Assembly: GCA_030407085.1 (NCBI GenBank)
Contig: CM059582.1
Span: 140,447,501 to 140,511,500 of the forward strand
Direction: 5' to 3'
Length of the DNA stretch: 64,000 bases
DNA from: Trichopria drosophilae
Lineage: Eukaryota > Arthropoda > Insecta > Hymenoptera > Diapriidae
Shown here piece by piece: positions 32,077 to 42,610 of this stretch. Positions within the stretch are counted from its first letter, which is position 1. Every line of letters starts with the position of its first letter. The notes under the pieces were generated by a model. That model worked only from the letters and a program-made list of their open reading frames with translations, was not told the DNA's origin and made no database searches. The translations under genes were made by a program, and so were the position numbers.

Positions 32077-33816
32077 TCAGATACTATCATGTTCCAGAAC
32101 TTGCGTCGTATTTGCTGGACTGTTAAAGCTTCTTCTTTGTGACTTTCTAGAGTAATTGTCATCACTTTCTTTCAGTAAACCCCAGCAGTAGTCGGCAAGC
32201 ATGGAGGGATTCCATTTTCCCTGGTATCGTTTTTCCATACTTTTTATATCTTGATGGAATCTCTCACCATGCTCATCGCTAACATCACCGCAATTTTCGG
32301 GGAAGAAATCTAAATGGGAGTCGAGAAAGTGGATCTTTAACGACATGTTGCAACCCATGCGTTCATCATTTTTTATCATTTTCGCAACTAACGTCTTATA
32401 ATTTGTAGCTCGTTTGTTACCTAGAAAATATGCATTGACCTCTTTAAATGAAATCCACGCTGCTCTCTCCTTAGCAGTGAGCTTTTTCTCAAACTCTTCA
32501 TCTTTTATCACTTGTCGAATTTCCGGTCCAACAAAAATTCCCTCTTTTAATTTAGCATCACTAATGTATGGAAATTTTTCTTTTAAATACAGGAAACCAT
32601 TACCTGTTTTATCCATTGCTTTAACATAATTTTTCATTAGACCAAGTTTAATATGAAGTGGTGTTATGATTATGTCATTTGGATCAACAAGTGGTTTATT
32701 TGAGACATTTTTAGCTCCGGGAGTTAAAGTTTTTCTCATAGGCCATGCTTTTACTTTGTAGTGCTTATCTCTCGCTCTACTGTCCCATTCACAGAGAAAA
32801 CAGCAATACTTTGTATAGCCTGTTTGCAGGCCAAGTATAAGGGCTACAACTTTTAAATCTGCACAAATTTTCCATTTGTGCTTTGTGTAGCTATTGCAAT
32901 CTAGAAGCAGTTTTATATTTTCGTATGTTTCTTTCATTGTAGCTGCGTGAGCAATAGGGATAGATGGGTATACATTTCCGTTGAAAAGAAGAACAGCTTT
33001 TAAACTGGCTTTCGATGCATCTATGAATAAGCGCCATTCACTTGGGTCATGATCTCTTCCTAATTCTGCCTCAACGTCACTACAATAAACAAGTTCACCA
33101 CTCATTGCGAAATATGATTCCAAATTTCTCTGACGCTTTCTAACGGAAGTTATCAAAGTTCCGTGTTCAAGTAACTTTCATCCTTTCAGCCGTGAAGCAA
33201 GTAATTCACTCTGAAGTTTCGATAATTTCAAGTCTCTAAATAGATCATTCAGTTCTTTCTGATTTATAAGATGTGGTTTATTAGATGTCGCTTCAGAATT
33301 GTGAAAATCGAGCATGTGATCTGACTCTTCACTGTCATTGATGACACCAGAATTCGTTGATTGTGGATCGTTAAGTTCATCAGTAAATAAATTGTCTTCT
33401 TCAGCAAATTTCGGTGGCTCTGGAACTGGTAACAAATTGGTATGATTTTGAGAGTAAGTCACAGAAGATACATTTGGATATTCGATATTACATATATTTT
33501 TTCCAGAAAATCCATAAGTATTTATTGCGCAAAAGTAAAAATTGGTAAAATGATCAGTTGGTTCTTTCCATATCATTGGACTACCAAAAGTCATGGAAGG
33601 ACGTTCTCTCCGGCTCCATAAAAATAAAGCTGATGTGCAATGATTACAGGAGAAGTTTGGAGTCCAACTTTTATCTAAATTCGTTACTTTGAAACCAAAA
33701 TAAAATTCATATATTTGTTTTACATTAGGCGTCAATGTCCGTCTCTGCTTTTTTGTCATAAACTGTCCACAAATGTAACAAAACGAATTTGGATCTGTTT
33801 TGCAAATTCTAGGCAT
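32077..33816 (-). pseudogene. Putative transposase of the inverted-repeat element, single UGA stop
   Basis: ATG at 33816 opens 212 residues with an N-terminal zinc-finger-like region (CYICG ~13, CNHC ~57), a middle part (MIWKEPTDHFTNFYFC) and an acidic linker. A UGA at 33178-33180 interrupts. The same frame then continues to 32077: VRKRQRNLESYF, WRLFIDASKASLKAVLL, SIPIAHAATMKETY, KICADLKVVALILGLQTGY, YCCFLCEWDSRARDKHY, PLHIKLGLMKNYVKAMDK, GNMSL-type block MGCNMSLKIHFLDSHLDFFP, and SDEHGERFHQDI. Total ~580 codons. DLKV, FLCEWDS..H and DEHGERFH are plausible D, C/H and E landmarks of a DDE/D fold, but this is inference. The family is widespread in arthropod genomes as 'uncharacterised'. The position inside the inverted repeats supports a transposase role. 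Confidence 0.75.
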
Positions 33817-34415
33817 CTTAAATTAGAAGAATCAATATTAAAGTTTAAATAGTGGAAAACTTGTAATTTTGAATATTATTTAAACCAGGTAAAGTTAATA
33901 AGTTTCTGAAAAGAACAGATTGGGATTGTAGTCCGCAAAACGGCTTGAAAAGGATTGATCCAGAAATTTATATTAAAATGTCAGAAATAATATCAGAAAC
34001 TTTTTCAGCATAATACGACTATGCTTAGCGCTCCTCGGTCAGCTCCTTATGTACCAAACGAAAATGCATTTCTACTACGGGAGAGAACTAGAGCCTCGGC
34101 AGTCTACGCGCGCATCTGGCGACGGTGATGCTAACTATGTCGCGTGTACGGAACACTAGAAAATTTTAACCAGAAAATATATTACCAGGAAAATGCACAT
34201 AGATCATACTGGTTAATATTTTCTGTTATTTTAACTAGGACAAATCATATAATAAGAACTTTCTTAATGAAACCTATCTAGTTTTGACCAAAAGTATTTT
34301 TCTGACTGCAGACCCCAAATTTCAATCAAATCTTATGACTTATATTTTTAATTCTTTAATTTTTACTTGAGATTCGTAATCAGTGACTATAAAAACTTCC
34401 ATATACCAAATTTCA
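33817..34415. other. 5' flank of the transposase gene
   Basis: No gene. AT-rich sequence with one less AT-rich part near 34030-34150. The transposase promoter should lie here or in the inverted repeat. Confidence 0.5.
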
Positions 34416-34757
34416 ATAAAACACATTGAGTTTCAAAATTGTATGTCCGCCATTTTGAATCCGCCATTTTGAATTTTTAAACTTTGCCCAGAAATTCAAA
34501 AAGAGTTATTGACCTTATCACAAAAACAGTAAATGGCATAAATATAATTTGTAAATGTGCACGCCACTATTGCATATATGCACGGCAGTTTCAGTGCCAG
34601 TACAGTGCGTGCGTGCGGGAAAAAGTTATGATACATGAAAATTTGTGACTGATTCAGTGACTACTCGATTTGATTCCTTTAGCTGAGGGTTCAAGCTTGA
34701 ATTTAAGTCTAGTTAGAGACTTGTAGCACATCAGCTTCACTTTCTACACGTGATCAA
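34416..34757. repeat. Right terminal inverted repeat, inner part
   Basis: Complement of the inner left repeat (AAAACACATTGAGTTTC inward to CTACACGTGATCAA). It is cut at 34757 by the LOA LINE and resumes at 39699. Confidence 0.9.
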
Positions 34758-34933
34758 CACCCAATCCACAGGTGGGAGCTATCGTGCCTAGGGATGCATG
34801 GTACAGGGGAAGCTGTACCGCAAACGATGCCCTTGGGATACCGGGCGACCTCCCATTGTACATAGCCTTCACCTCGTATCGCGGGGCTCTGCGAGGTGTG
34901 ACCTTTATTTCCCTAGCTTCTCGTGGGACTCAA

Positions 34934-35971
34934 ATGGACACACAGATGAAAATAACCAAAAAACAAGAGCCTCAGGTGCCTTGCACCGAGGAGATAACGT
35001 CGGATGTGGCTAAGAACACTCTGATGGATACCGGTACGGCGGAAGACATTCGTCCAAGCCCGATCCGAATGAACGGCGCACAGAGGCGAAAGGCCAAGTG
35101 GGTAGCGTACGAGGAGGCGAAGAGAAGGGCGGAGGCTGAAGGTCTCCCCCTTCCGGAGCGTCCTCCACCGAGAGAAAGCGGTTCGAGGAAGAAAAAGGCG
35201 GCATCTTCCGTGGCTGGGGCTAGAACCCGTCTGGAAGGGCATCCCGGATCAACCTCAACCGCTACACAGTCCATTGGTCCTCCCTCTGGGGATAAAAGGA
35301 AGGCCGAGAGGAGTATTTCGGATCCCACGGCCAAACCCCGAGGGAAGAAGACCAAGAGTCAGGGGCATGCATCCGCAACAAGAATGTCATACTCGACGGC
35401 CGCTGCTGGACTCCCAAGGGTATTGATTGCCTTTGGCGAGGACGTAGGGGAGCGGGTCGAGATGGGCGTCTTTGACCAACTCAGGGGGGTCATCATTGAC
35501 CGGGTTGTGGACATCCCGGAAGGGGGGTTCATACCCAGGTTCGTGGAGTCTCACCTGAGAGGAGGAATTGCCACTTTCGCTTGTGTGGATGACGAGAGTG
35601 CCTGTTGGCTGCGGGAAGCAATTCCGCAGATAACCCTTGATGGGGGCCGAAAGGTGAGGCTTGTACTCCCTGAGGAACTCGTCAAGAGAGTTAAAATGAC
35701 GGTACTCGCGCCACCACCCAAGAAAGAGACTAGCATCCTGCTTAAGATTTTGGACAGGCAGAATGCTGGTTTGAGGGTCGGGACGTGGGTTGTCCACCGT
35801 AGGGAGGAGCTGCCGCATGGCACCCTTCTGGTTCTCGGCGTGGACGAAGACTCGGCCAAGCGCCTCGAGTCTCGCGGCTACCGAGCTTATCTGGGGACAG
35901 GAGAGGTTGTATTCAGGCCAACCTCTAAAAACCCGATAAGTTCGGCGACGGGAGCTTCCAGCGCGAGTTAG
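34934..35971 (+). CDS. LOA-type ORF1 protein (DUF4780-like)
   Basis: The frame is open from 34772, but the Met at 34934 (MDTQMKITKKQE) leaves a normal-sized leader and is the likelier start (345 aa). The N-terminal half is basic and disordered, with PERPPPRESGSRKKK and KPRGKKTK resembling nuclear localisation signals. The C-terminal half (from PRVLIAFGEDVGERVEMG through GGIATFACVDDESACWL, ILLKILDRQNAGLRVGTW and HGTLLVLGVDEDSAKRL) matches the DUF4780-type fold found in ORF1 of insect LOA/I-group LINEs, a putative RNA-binding domain. No CCHC knuckles are present. The stop is 5 bp before the ORF2 ATG, suggesting ORF2 is made by termination-reinitiation. Confidence 0.85.
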   Translation: MDTQMKITKKQEPQVPCTEEITSDVAKNTLMDTGTAEDIRPSPIRMNGAQRRKAKWVAYEEAKRRAEAEGLPLPERPPPRESGSRKKKAASSVAGARTRLEGHPGSTSTATQSIGPPSGDKRKAERSISDPTAKPRGKKTKSQGHASATRMSYSTAAAGLPRVLIAFGEDVGERVEMGVFDQLRGVIIDRVVDIPEGGFIPRFVESHLRGGIATFACVDDESACWLREAIPQITLDGGRKVRLVLPEELVKRVKMTVLAPPPKKETSILLKILDRQNAGLRVGTWVVHRREELPHGTLLVLGVDEDSAKRLESRGYRAYLGTGEVVFRPTSKNPISSATGASSAS

Positions 35972-35976
35972 TTCCA

Positions 35977-38900
35977 ATGGCTAACGGTCGTGCAGAAATT
36001 TTCCAGATTAATTTGCATCACTGCAAAGGTGCCTCAGCTCAACTTATGAGGGACCTGCAAGTGACGCATACAAAACCAGCCATGGCACTAATACAGGAGC
36101 CGTGGTGCTACAAAGGTCAGATTCGGGGCCTGAGTAGGATTGGCACAGTCTACGCCAGTGGACTTCATGAAATGCAGAGGGCATGCGTAGTTCTTAAAAA
36201 CATGGACGCTGCCCTGTTACAGGAATTCTCTACTAGGGACCTAGCTTCGGTTAAAGTCTCTCAGGGAATAGGGGAAAGGAGCTTGGTGATTGCATCAGCC
36301 TACTTTGCGCACGATAGGGAAACTCCCCCGGAGGAGCTAACTAGGTTAGTCAGGTACTGCGCAAATGCGGGCCTTGATCTCCTCATAGGTTGTGATGTAA
36401 ATGCTCACAGTACTCTGTGGGGGAGCACCGACACAAATGAGAGAGGGGAGGCCCTCATGGAATACCTGATATCCACTAACCTCGAAATTTTGAACGAGGG
36501 AGTTGAGCCAACGTTTGTAACGGCAAACAGAAGAGAGGTCCTGGATCTCACTCTATGCAGCCGAGGCATGCGTGAGGCTGTCCAGGAGTGGAGGGTTATT
36601 GATGAACCCTCGCTCTCGGATCACAAACTGATTCGGGCCAAACTGGAACCGTTTAACCCTGCAGAGAAATGGTCCAGAAATCCAAGAAGCACGAACTGGC
36701 AAGGGTTCAGAGAAAGGCTGCAAGCCAGGATGAAGGGCTTCAAAGGCAAGTATGGAGCGAAAAACGATCTTGAGTACACAGAGGTCTTTCTTAGGGGAGC
36801 TGTGATGAGATCGTTCGAAGCCAATTGCCCACTCAAGAAAGTAAACCCCAAAAGGGGAAGGCTTAATTGGGGATTAGCCTTGGAGCGTAGCCGAAAGGAG
36901 ACGAGGAGACTATTTAATCGAGCAAAGAAAGCTGACACAGCAGAAGTCTGGACGGCTTACAAGGATAGGTTGAAAGCCTACAAAAGGCAGATTAGAGAGT
37001 CTCAGATAAATGCATGGAGGGAGTTCTGTTCGGAAACGGAGAGTATACCCTCTACTGCAAAATTAGCGAGAATACTATCAAAAGGAAATGATGGTAAACT
37101 ACGATTTATCAAAGGAGAAAATGGCGAGTTTGCCAAATCTCCGAAGGAAACACTGGAAAGGTTGCTGACAAGCAATTTTCCAAGCATTAAACTGAGATCG
37201 AACGGTGCCCCCGAGGAGCCTACTACTAGTAAAGGGAGGCACTGGGAGATCGCTGCCCAAGTTGTAAATCCAAACAAGGTTGTAAGGGCACTAATGGCCT
37301 TTGAGGCGTTCAAGTCACCGGGACCGGATGGCATATACCCGGCCCTCCTTCAGGAAGGCCTGGGGGCTATCCTGAGACCACTGACTGGACTTCTTCGGGG
37401 GTGCATTGCGCTTGGTTACACACCTACAGAATGGAAGAAATCACGAGTTTCGTTTATACCCAAAGTTGGAAACAGGAACTACGTGGAGGCAAAGGACTAC
37501 AGACCGATCAGCCTAACATCCTTCCTACTAAAATTGTTGGAAAGATTGGTTGAGAGGTATCTTATAGAAGGTCCTTTGGTACGCTTACCTCTCCATGGGG
37601 AACAGTATGCCTACCAGGCTGGCAAATCTGCTGAGTTGGCACTTATGTCAGCCGCGGGCTTTATAGAAAAGCAACTCAGTACGAAGGGAACGTGCATCGG
37701 TGCTTTCCTAGATATTGAGGGTGCTTTTAACCGCACCTCCGTGGAAGTAATACGGAAAGGAGCGGAAGAACATGGGGTGCCCAAGGAACTCATAAGTTGG
37801 ATTGTGAGCACCCTTAGAAATAGGTATATTTATACGGAATGGCAGGGTACCCTAGTGGAGGGGACGATCTCTGAGGGTTGTCCTCAAGGTGGAGTGTTGT
37901 CCCCACTTCTTTGGAACCTGGTAGCTGATAGCTTGATCAGGAAACTCAACGATAGCGGAATCTATGCGATTGGATATGCGGACGATATTGCTATCCTCGC
38001 TAGAGGCAACTACGAGGAAGTTTTGCAGGAGCTGGTACAAGAAGCCCTGAGGGTTGTGGAAAAATGGTGCAATGAAAAAGCGCTATCGATACAACCGGAA
38101 AAAATTGCCGTCATCATTTTCTCTAGAAAATATAAGATCAAAAAACTAGGGGAAATGGTGATTGGCGGGAAGCAGGTGCCATATGCCAGCGAAACCAAAT
38201 ATCTTGGAGTAACCCCGGATAAAAAATTAAACTGGAATGGTCACCTGGATAACAAATGTCACAAAGCAATTGCCACTTTCTGGCATTGTAGGAGAGCTCT
38301 TGGTAACAGTTGGGGTTTAGGACCGAAACAACTGCTCTGGATCTACCAACAGATTGTGTTACCAAGGATTACCTATGCCTCGCCAATTTGGTGGCAGAGG
38401 ACAGAAAAGACCCAAGTTCAACAAAAATTGAACAGGGTACAGGCTATGTTCCTTAGGGGCATTTGCTCGGTAAGGAAGAGTACACCCATAGCAGCAATGA
38501 GGTCTCTTTTGGGCGTACCGTCCATGGCTCAGGCAGTAAAATGCGAAGCCATGAGAACCGTGTATAGACTCAAGTGCTTGGGAAGCTTGACAGGTAAGCA
38601 AGATTGGTTCAACAATCTTTTTCAAGGAAACCTGAGAGACATGTGGTACCAACCACAAGACAAGATCCAGACACACCACACGGGGGAAAACAACTTTAAG
38701 GTTTGTTTCCCCAACAGGGAGGACTGGAAAAATAAATCAGCAATACCCAGGAATGGCATCATCTGGTTCACAGATGGGTCCAAAACCAACCAGGGTGTAG
38801 GCGCAGGGTACTGCGGACCGAAGCTGCGGGAGAACTTTTCCCTCAAGCTCAACAAATTTAACACTGTTTTCCAAGGAGAGGTGGCGGCAATCCTCATGTG

Positions 38901-39600
38901 TGCCGAGACCCTCATGGAGAAAGAAGTGACAAATAAAACGATATGGATATGCTCGGATAGCCAAGCTGCATTGAGAGCGATAGACAATCCAGTCGTCAAA
39001 TCAGCTTTAGTCAGAGATACAAAGACTTGCCTACGTAACCTGGCCGAAAGAAACAAACTGAGCCTGACCTGGATACCTGGCCATATGGGCTGGAAAGGAA
39101 ATGAAAGAGCGGACACCCTTGCCAAGTCGGGAATAGTAAATGGAACTGACTTGACTGGGAGGGTGGCACTGCCATTTCAAGAAGGACTCAACCTACTGGA
39201 GAGACAAATGAAATCCCAACAGGTTAGAGAGTGGATCAAAAACAAAAAATGCAGCACAACCAAAAGCCTTGCAGGAGAGCTGCAGGCGGACCGATGGGCT
39301 GAAAAACTGCTCGAACTAAACAGAACAGAAATAAGAATCTCCATCGAAATCCTAACCGGACATGGAAATTTAAACAAGCACAGTCACATTGTAGGAAGGA
39401 AACCTTCACCGATGTGCACTAGATGTGATGAAAACAAGGAGGAATCATCAATTCACTTCCTATGCGAGTGCCCTGCACTGATGGAGAGTCGAAGGAGATA
39501 CCTGGACTCTCCACTTGTAAGCAAGGAGGAAGTCAGGGAGCGGAATCTCGGGCAACTTCTGAGATTCTGCAAAGCAGCTGGTTATCCAACGGAACCCTGA
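35977..39600 (+). CDS. LOA-type ORF2: endonuclease, reverse transcriptase, RNase H
   Basis: 1207 residues without interruption. The AP-endonuclease (1-~220) begins FQINLHHCKGAS and has IQEPWCY (~40), GCDVNAHSTLWG (~138) and LSDHKLI (~213). RT spans ~420-760 with KSPGPDGIYPALLQ, FLDIEGAFNRTS (~578), GCPQGGVLSPLLWN (~630) and YADDIAIL (~665). RNase H I (~925-1050) has FTDGSK, FQGEVAAIL, CSDSQAALRA and IPGHMGWKGNERADTLAK, covering the D-E-D and His/Asp set. A C-terminal CTRCDENKEESSIHFLCEC gives a zinc-binding motif. RNase H plus this endonuclease type place it in the LOA group of the I superclade. It would nick target DNA and copy its RNA in the nucleus. Confidence 0.95.
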   Translation: MANGRAEIFQINLHHCKGASAQLMRDLQVTHTKPAMALIQEPWCYKGQIRGLSRIGTVYASGLHEMQRACVVLKNMDAALLQEFSTRDLASVKVSQGIGERSLVIASAYFAHDRETPPEELTRLVRYCANAGLDLLIGCDVNAHSTLWGSTDTNERGEALMEYLISTNLEILNEGVEPTFVTANRREVLDLTLCSRGMREAVQEWRVIDEPSLSDHKLIRAKLEPFNPAEKWSRNPRSTNWQGFRERLQARMKGFKGKYGAKNDLEYTEVFLRGAVMRSFEANCPLKKVNPKRGRLNWGLALERSRKETRRLFNRAKKADTAEVWTAYKDRLKAYKRQIRESQINAWREFCSETESIPSTAKLARILSKGNDGKLRFIKGENGEFAKSPKETLERLLTSNFPSIKLRSNGAPEEPTTSKGRHWEIAAQVVNPNKVVRALMAFEAFKSPGPDGIYPALLQEGLGAILRPLTGLLRGCIALGYTPTEWKKSRVSFIPKVGNRNYVEAKDYRPISLTSFLLKLLERLVERYLIEGPLVRLPLHGEQYAYQAGKSAELALMSAAGFIEKQLSTKGTCIGAFLDIEGAFNRTSVEVIRKGAEEHGVPKELISWIVSTLRNRYIYTEWQGTLVEGTISEGCPQGGVLSPLLWNLVADSLIRKLNDSGIYAIGYADDIAILARGNYEEVLQELVQEALRVVEKWCNEKALSIQPEKIAVIIFSRKYKIKKLGEMVIGGKQVPYASETKYLGVTPDKKLNWNGHLDNKCHKAIATFWHCRRALGNSWGLGPKQLLWIYQQIVLPRITYASPIWWQRTEKTQVQQKLNRVQAMFLRGICSVRKSTPIAAMRSLLGVPSMAQAVKCEAMRTVYRLKCLGSLTGKQDWFNNLFQGNLRDMWYQPQDKIQTHHTGENNFKVCFPNREDWKNKSAIPRNGIIWFTDGSKTNQGVGAGYCGPKLRENFSLKLNKFNTVFQGEVAAILMCAETLMEKEVTNKTIWICSDSQAALRAIDNPVVKSALVRDTKTCLRNLAERNKLSLTWIPGHMGWKGNERADTLAKSGIVNGTDLTGRVALPFQEGLNLLERQMKSQQVREWIKNKKCSTTKSLAGELQADRWAEKLLELNRTEIRISIEILTGHGNLNKHSHIVGRKPSPMCTRCDENKEESSIHFLCECPALMESRRRYLDSPLVSKEEVRERNLGQLLRFCKAAGYPTEP

Positions 39601-39698
39601 GTAGCATCAGGAATAGCATACAAAGGCAAACATCTAAGTGTGCTGATTTCTGGGGTTCACCCGAGCCTGATGAAGAAAATACCAATACCAATACCAAA

Positions 39699-39879
39699 TA
39701 CACGTGATCAAAAACTGGAAAAAACAGGATTTTTGGAGTTTTTGAATTCATTTTTCTCAAAATCTCGACGTGATGGGCAATTTTTGAAGTCAGATTCGTG
39801 TTCAGCGATGAAAAATCTATAAGATAAGTCTGGTCCGATGCTTGAATCAGAAAGCAAGTCAATTTTTGTCGACCTGTGT
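39699..39879. repeat. Right terminal inverted repeat, outer part
   Basis: Resumes at the second LINE target-duplication copy and runs to the element end at 39879 (GTCGACCTGTGT), matching 31120-31300 in inverse. Followed by the putative TATT duplication. Confidence 0.9.
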
Positions 39880-39966
39880 TATTATTCAACAAAAAAATGA
39901 CCTAAAAACGAATAATCTTCTCCAAACAGAGAAAACTGAAGAATAAACTGCAACACAAATACGACA

Positions 39967-40116
39967 ATGGATTATATGAAAATATTATTAATCTTGACGT
40001 ATTCAATGTGTACAACCGCATTCATAGCATTTAATCGTGGAGCGAAAAACACTAAAACAAGAGATGAACCTTACATTCTTTCACATATTTTTCTTAAATA
40101 CTTTTTTTCCCTATAA
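39967..40116 (+). pseudogene. Possible errantivirus env start, truncated
   Basis: A 49-residue frame opens with a signal-peptide-like segment (basic residue, then LLILTYSMCTTAFIAF) and stops. The TATT-flanked transposon separates it from the end of Gypsy pol at 31079. In insect errantiviruses env follows pol directly, so position and signal peptide suggest an env remnant. There is no further homology, and chance is a real alternative. Confidence 0.3.
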
Positions 40117-40653
40117 CAAAATTTTGCAAAGACAATCAAATTTTCTATGAAATTATATTTACCTTTAACAAGCAATTATTCAAGACAATATTCAATATTT
40201 TTGTTATAACAATTTTTATTTTTTTCATAAAATAATGAAACAATATTTCATTTAGTCGCGGAAGTACTTCCAAATATAAAAGAATAATTAAAAGAAGGGA
40301 ATATACGTACATATAATAAAAATAATTATTGAAACGAATTCCCATGTGCATGCAAGAAAATTAACGAATTAACTACATTTTGTAACACAGAAATAAAAAA
40401 AAAGATAACAAAAAGAAAAATACAAAATAATTAGCAAAAATATACCAAATGGCAAAACAAAAATAAAAGAGAATTAAAAAAACGAAAAAAAGTCATTTCA
40501 ATCACAAATTAATAAAAATATAAAAATTCTGACAACACAATAAAGTATTATTGTCATCCCAAACGGCACTATTTTCCTAACCTCTGCTTCGCATTCGCAT
40601 ACAACAAAGTTAACGAATTAACTACATTTTTTTTTACATATCACAACAAATTG

Positions 40654-40692
<39 letters not shown>

Positions 40693-41510
40693 AACAAAAG
40701 AAAATATGAAATAATTCTCAAAAATAACAAATGACAAAAACAAAAGAGAATAAACAAAAAAAAACGAAAAAAATAATAAATTTAAACGAGGGAAATACGA
40801 GATTATTAATTTCCAAAGACTCTGTTTTTTGAAAGTAAACGATATTTCGCCGTCAAGTTAGCCTTGCCACAAAAGAGTGGAGTGCGTATATCACATACTA
40901 GACAGTGCAAAAGTGATAATAAAACACTCGCCGTTATGTTAGCCTTGCCACAATATGGTGGAGAGCGAGATGTCATGTACTTGGAAAATTGACAAATGTC
41001 GAATTTGTCTTGTTTGAAAATCATTTATCTTAAGTTTTTAAAAAATTTCAAAAAGTATTAACACAATAATCATTATAATCAAAATTTTTTTTTGGTCACG
41101 TAAAATACACCCCTTTCTTTACCTTCCTAATTTTTAACATGCACAATTTCAAAATTATTTTTTGTCTGTACTTCCGGATTCCTTCCGATACTAATTTTCA
41201 GCCAACGATTTAACCTGTACAATAATCCACTATATATGTTTGTATGACAGGAAAGAGAAGAAATCTGCCGGCTGCGGTGATGTTAGAAATATTCAACCTC
41301 ACATTGTTAAAACGCTGCGAAAATTGTTTACCCTCAGAAATGCCTTTTTTCTCACTACGTATGTCAATCGTTAAGAATAGTCATACCGTATATACAGCGA
41401 TAACACATATATATGATAGAAAGTGTAGATATAGTAAAAATTCATGTATATAAACTTCAAGAAGAACCATCATGTAAAATATTGTACAATCTTCAAAATA
41501 ATGTAACACA
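40117..41510. other. Very AT-rich stretch, no gene
   Basis: A-rich sequence with an AT dinucleotide run at 40657-40690. At ~40850-40980 there is an imperfect duplication of ~80 bp (CGCCGTCAAGTTAGCCTTGC and CGCCGTTATGTTAGCCTTGC). Nothing coding is recognisable. Confidence 0.6.
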
Positions 41511-41702
41511 ATTACCAATAAGCGGAAACTTCAAAATACCGTGCTTTTATTTCTCACTACTAATTCATGCAATATGTTCGCGAACACATCTAATATCAAT
41601 AACACAATTAACAATAAGCGGAAACTTCAAAATACCGTGCTTTTATTTCTCACTACTAATTCATGCAATATGTTCGCGAACACATCTAATATCAATAACA
41701 AG
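41511..41702. repeat. 96-bp direct repeat, two copies
   Basis: AAGCGGAAACTTCAAAATAC recurs at 41520 and 41616. The copies are nearly identical through CGAACACATCTAATATCAAT. Confidence 0.9.
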
Positions 41703-42610
41703 AAAACTAAATTAGAACAAGATTTCATTGATAAGCGATTTGACATTACATGAAAATTGTAAAATTCTGTATCGGCGTCACTCAAAATTGTAACACGAAT
41801 TCTTACTTAGCACGTACACAGAACATTGGAGGACCAACGTGCGACCAAGGTGGGGGGTGTTACGTCTCCGTAACTAGCGCGATTACTCTTTTTCTTGTAT
41901 GCATTTACACATCCGAAAATGTTCGTAATTGTATGTCTGTATCGGACAAACGAGTCCCTTTTTTTAATATAGCGTTGAGATCACGTAAATGCAGCATGTT
42001 AGAACGTAACCGCTTCAAATTAGACTTTCTTTTAACTTTTATTAGCCATAAATCAGAAGATGTATCGCGTTGCCCAAGCCGAAAAACTTTTCTTATAACT
42101 ATCAAGTTACCGCTTTTTGACTTTTCTAAGAATAAAAGAGAAAATGGGTACGTTCTGAACAGCTATCTACTACACCGTATCTTATAACAATAATGTAAAA
42201 GCATTAGTTAATGCGTGCATCCTCCTTGGCCTATTTCCAAAACCTGTCCAACACACAAATCCACCATTTTCAAAATAGAAGGGGGAAAACTCAAAGCGGG
42301 GATAAAACTATGGCCCACCATAAATACGCTGGCGCGTACAGAAAATCGGACGAGAGAGACTAGAGAAAACTAGAGAATAGTAGGAATCGTAGTAGAGGAT
42401 CGTGGGGAGATTTTCCGGGAACAAGATCCACAGAACAAGTCCGTCGTTCAGCAGACAAGAGGCTCCGAAAAACTCCATGGAAGAAAACAGGACGCCCAAT
42501 CATTTGGAACAGCTGATCGCCGTTCAAAAAAGGGCAAGCGAAAACAAATAGTAAGTATCTCTTTATTTTATAAATAAACAAATGATCCCTCTCTTCTCCT
42601 TTCCTTTCGT
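41703..42610. other. Unassigned stretch; orphan 145-codon frame
   Basis: A frame from 41750 to 42187 (145 codons, plus strand) contains a hydrophobic stretch (AITLFLVCIY) but no motif I know; codon content does not argue for a real gene. The rest shows no feature. Confidence 0.4.

Larger units (their letters stand above)
34758..39698 (+). mobile_element. LOA-clade non-LTR retrotransposon, apparently intact
   Basis: 4.94-kb element flanked by a 13-bp target duplication TACACGTGATCAA (34745-34757 and 39699-39711). It has a ~176-bp 5' leader, ORF1, ORF2 five bases later, and a short 3' UTR ending in ACCAAT-type repeats (39679-39698) instead of poly-A. Both ORFs are free of stops and frameshifts and all key endonuclease, RT and RNase H residues are visible. 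This is the youngest-looking autonomous element in the window. Confidence 0.93.
31120..39879 (-). mobile_element. DNA transposon with ~0.5-kb terminal inverted repeats, nested LINE
   Basis: Termini begin ACACAGGTCGACAAAAATTG on the left and its complement on the right. A 4-bp direct repeat TATT (31116-31119 and 39880-39883) may be the target duplication. Inverted repeats of ~0.5 kb enclose a transposase-like gene on the minus strand. Without the LOA LINE (34758-39698) the element is ~3.8 kb. It lies just after the end of the Gypsy pol remnant and before a possible env start. I cannot assign a superfamily. Confidence 0.85.

Noticed and set aside
35387..35977. 196-codon minus-strand frame inside LOA ORF1
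   Set aside because: Antisense shadow of a well-supported ORF with GC-rich third positions.
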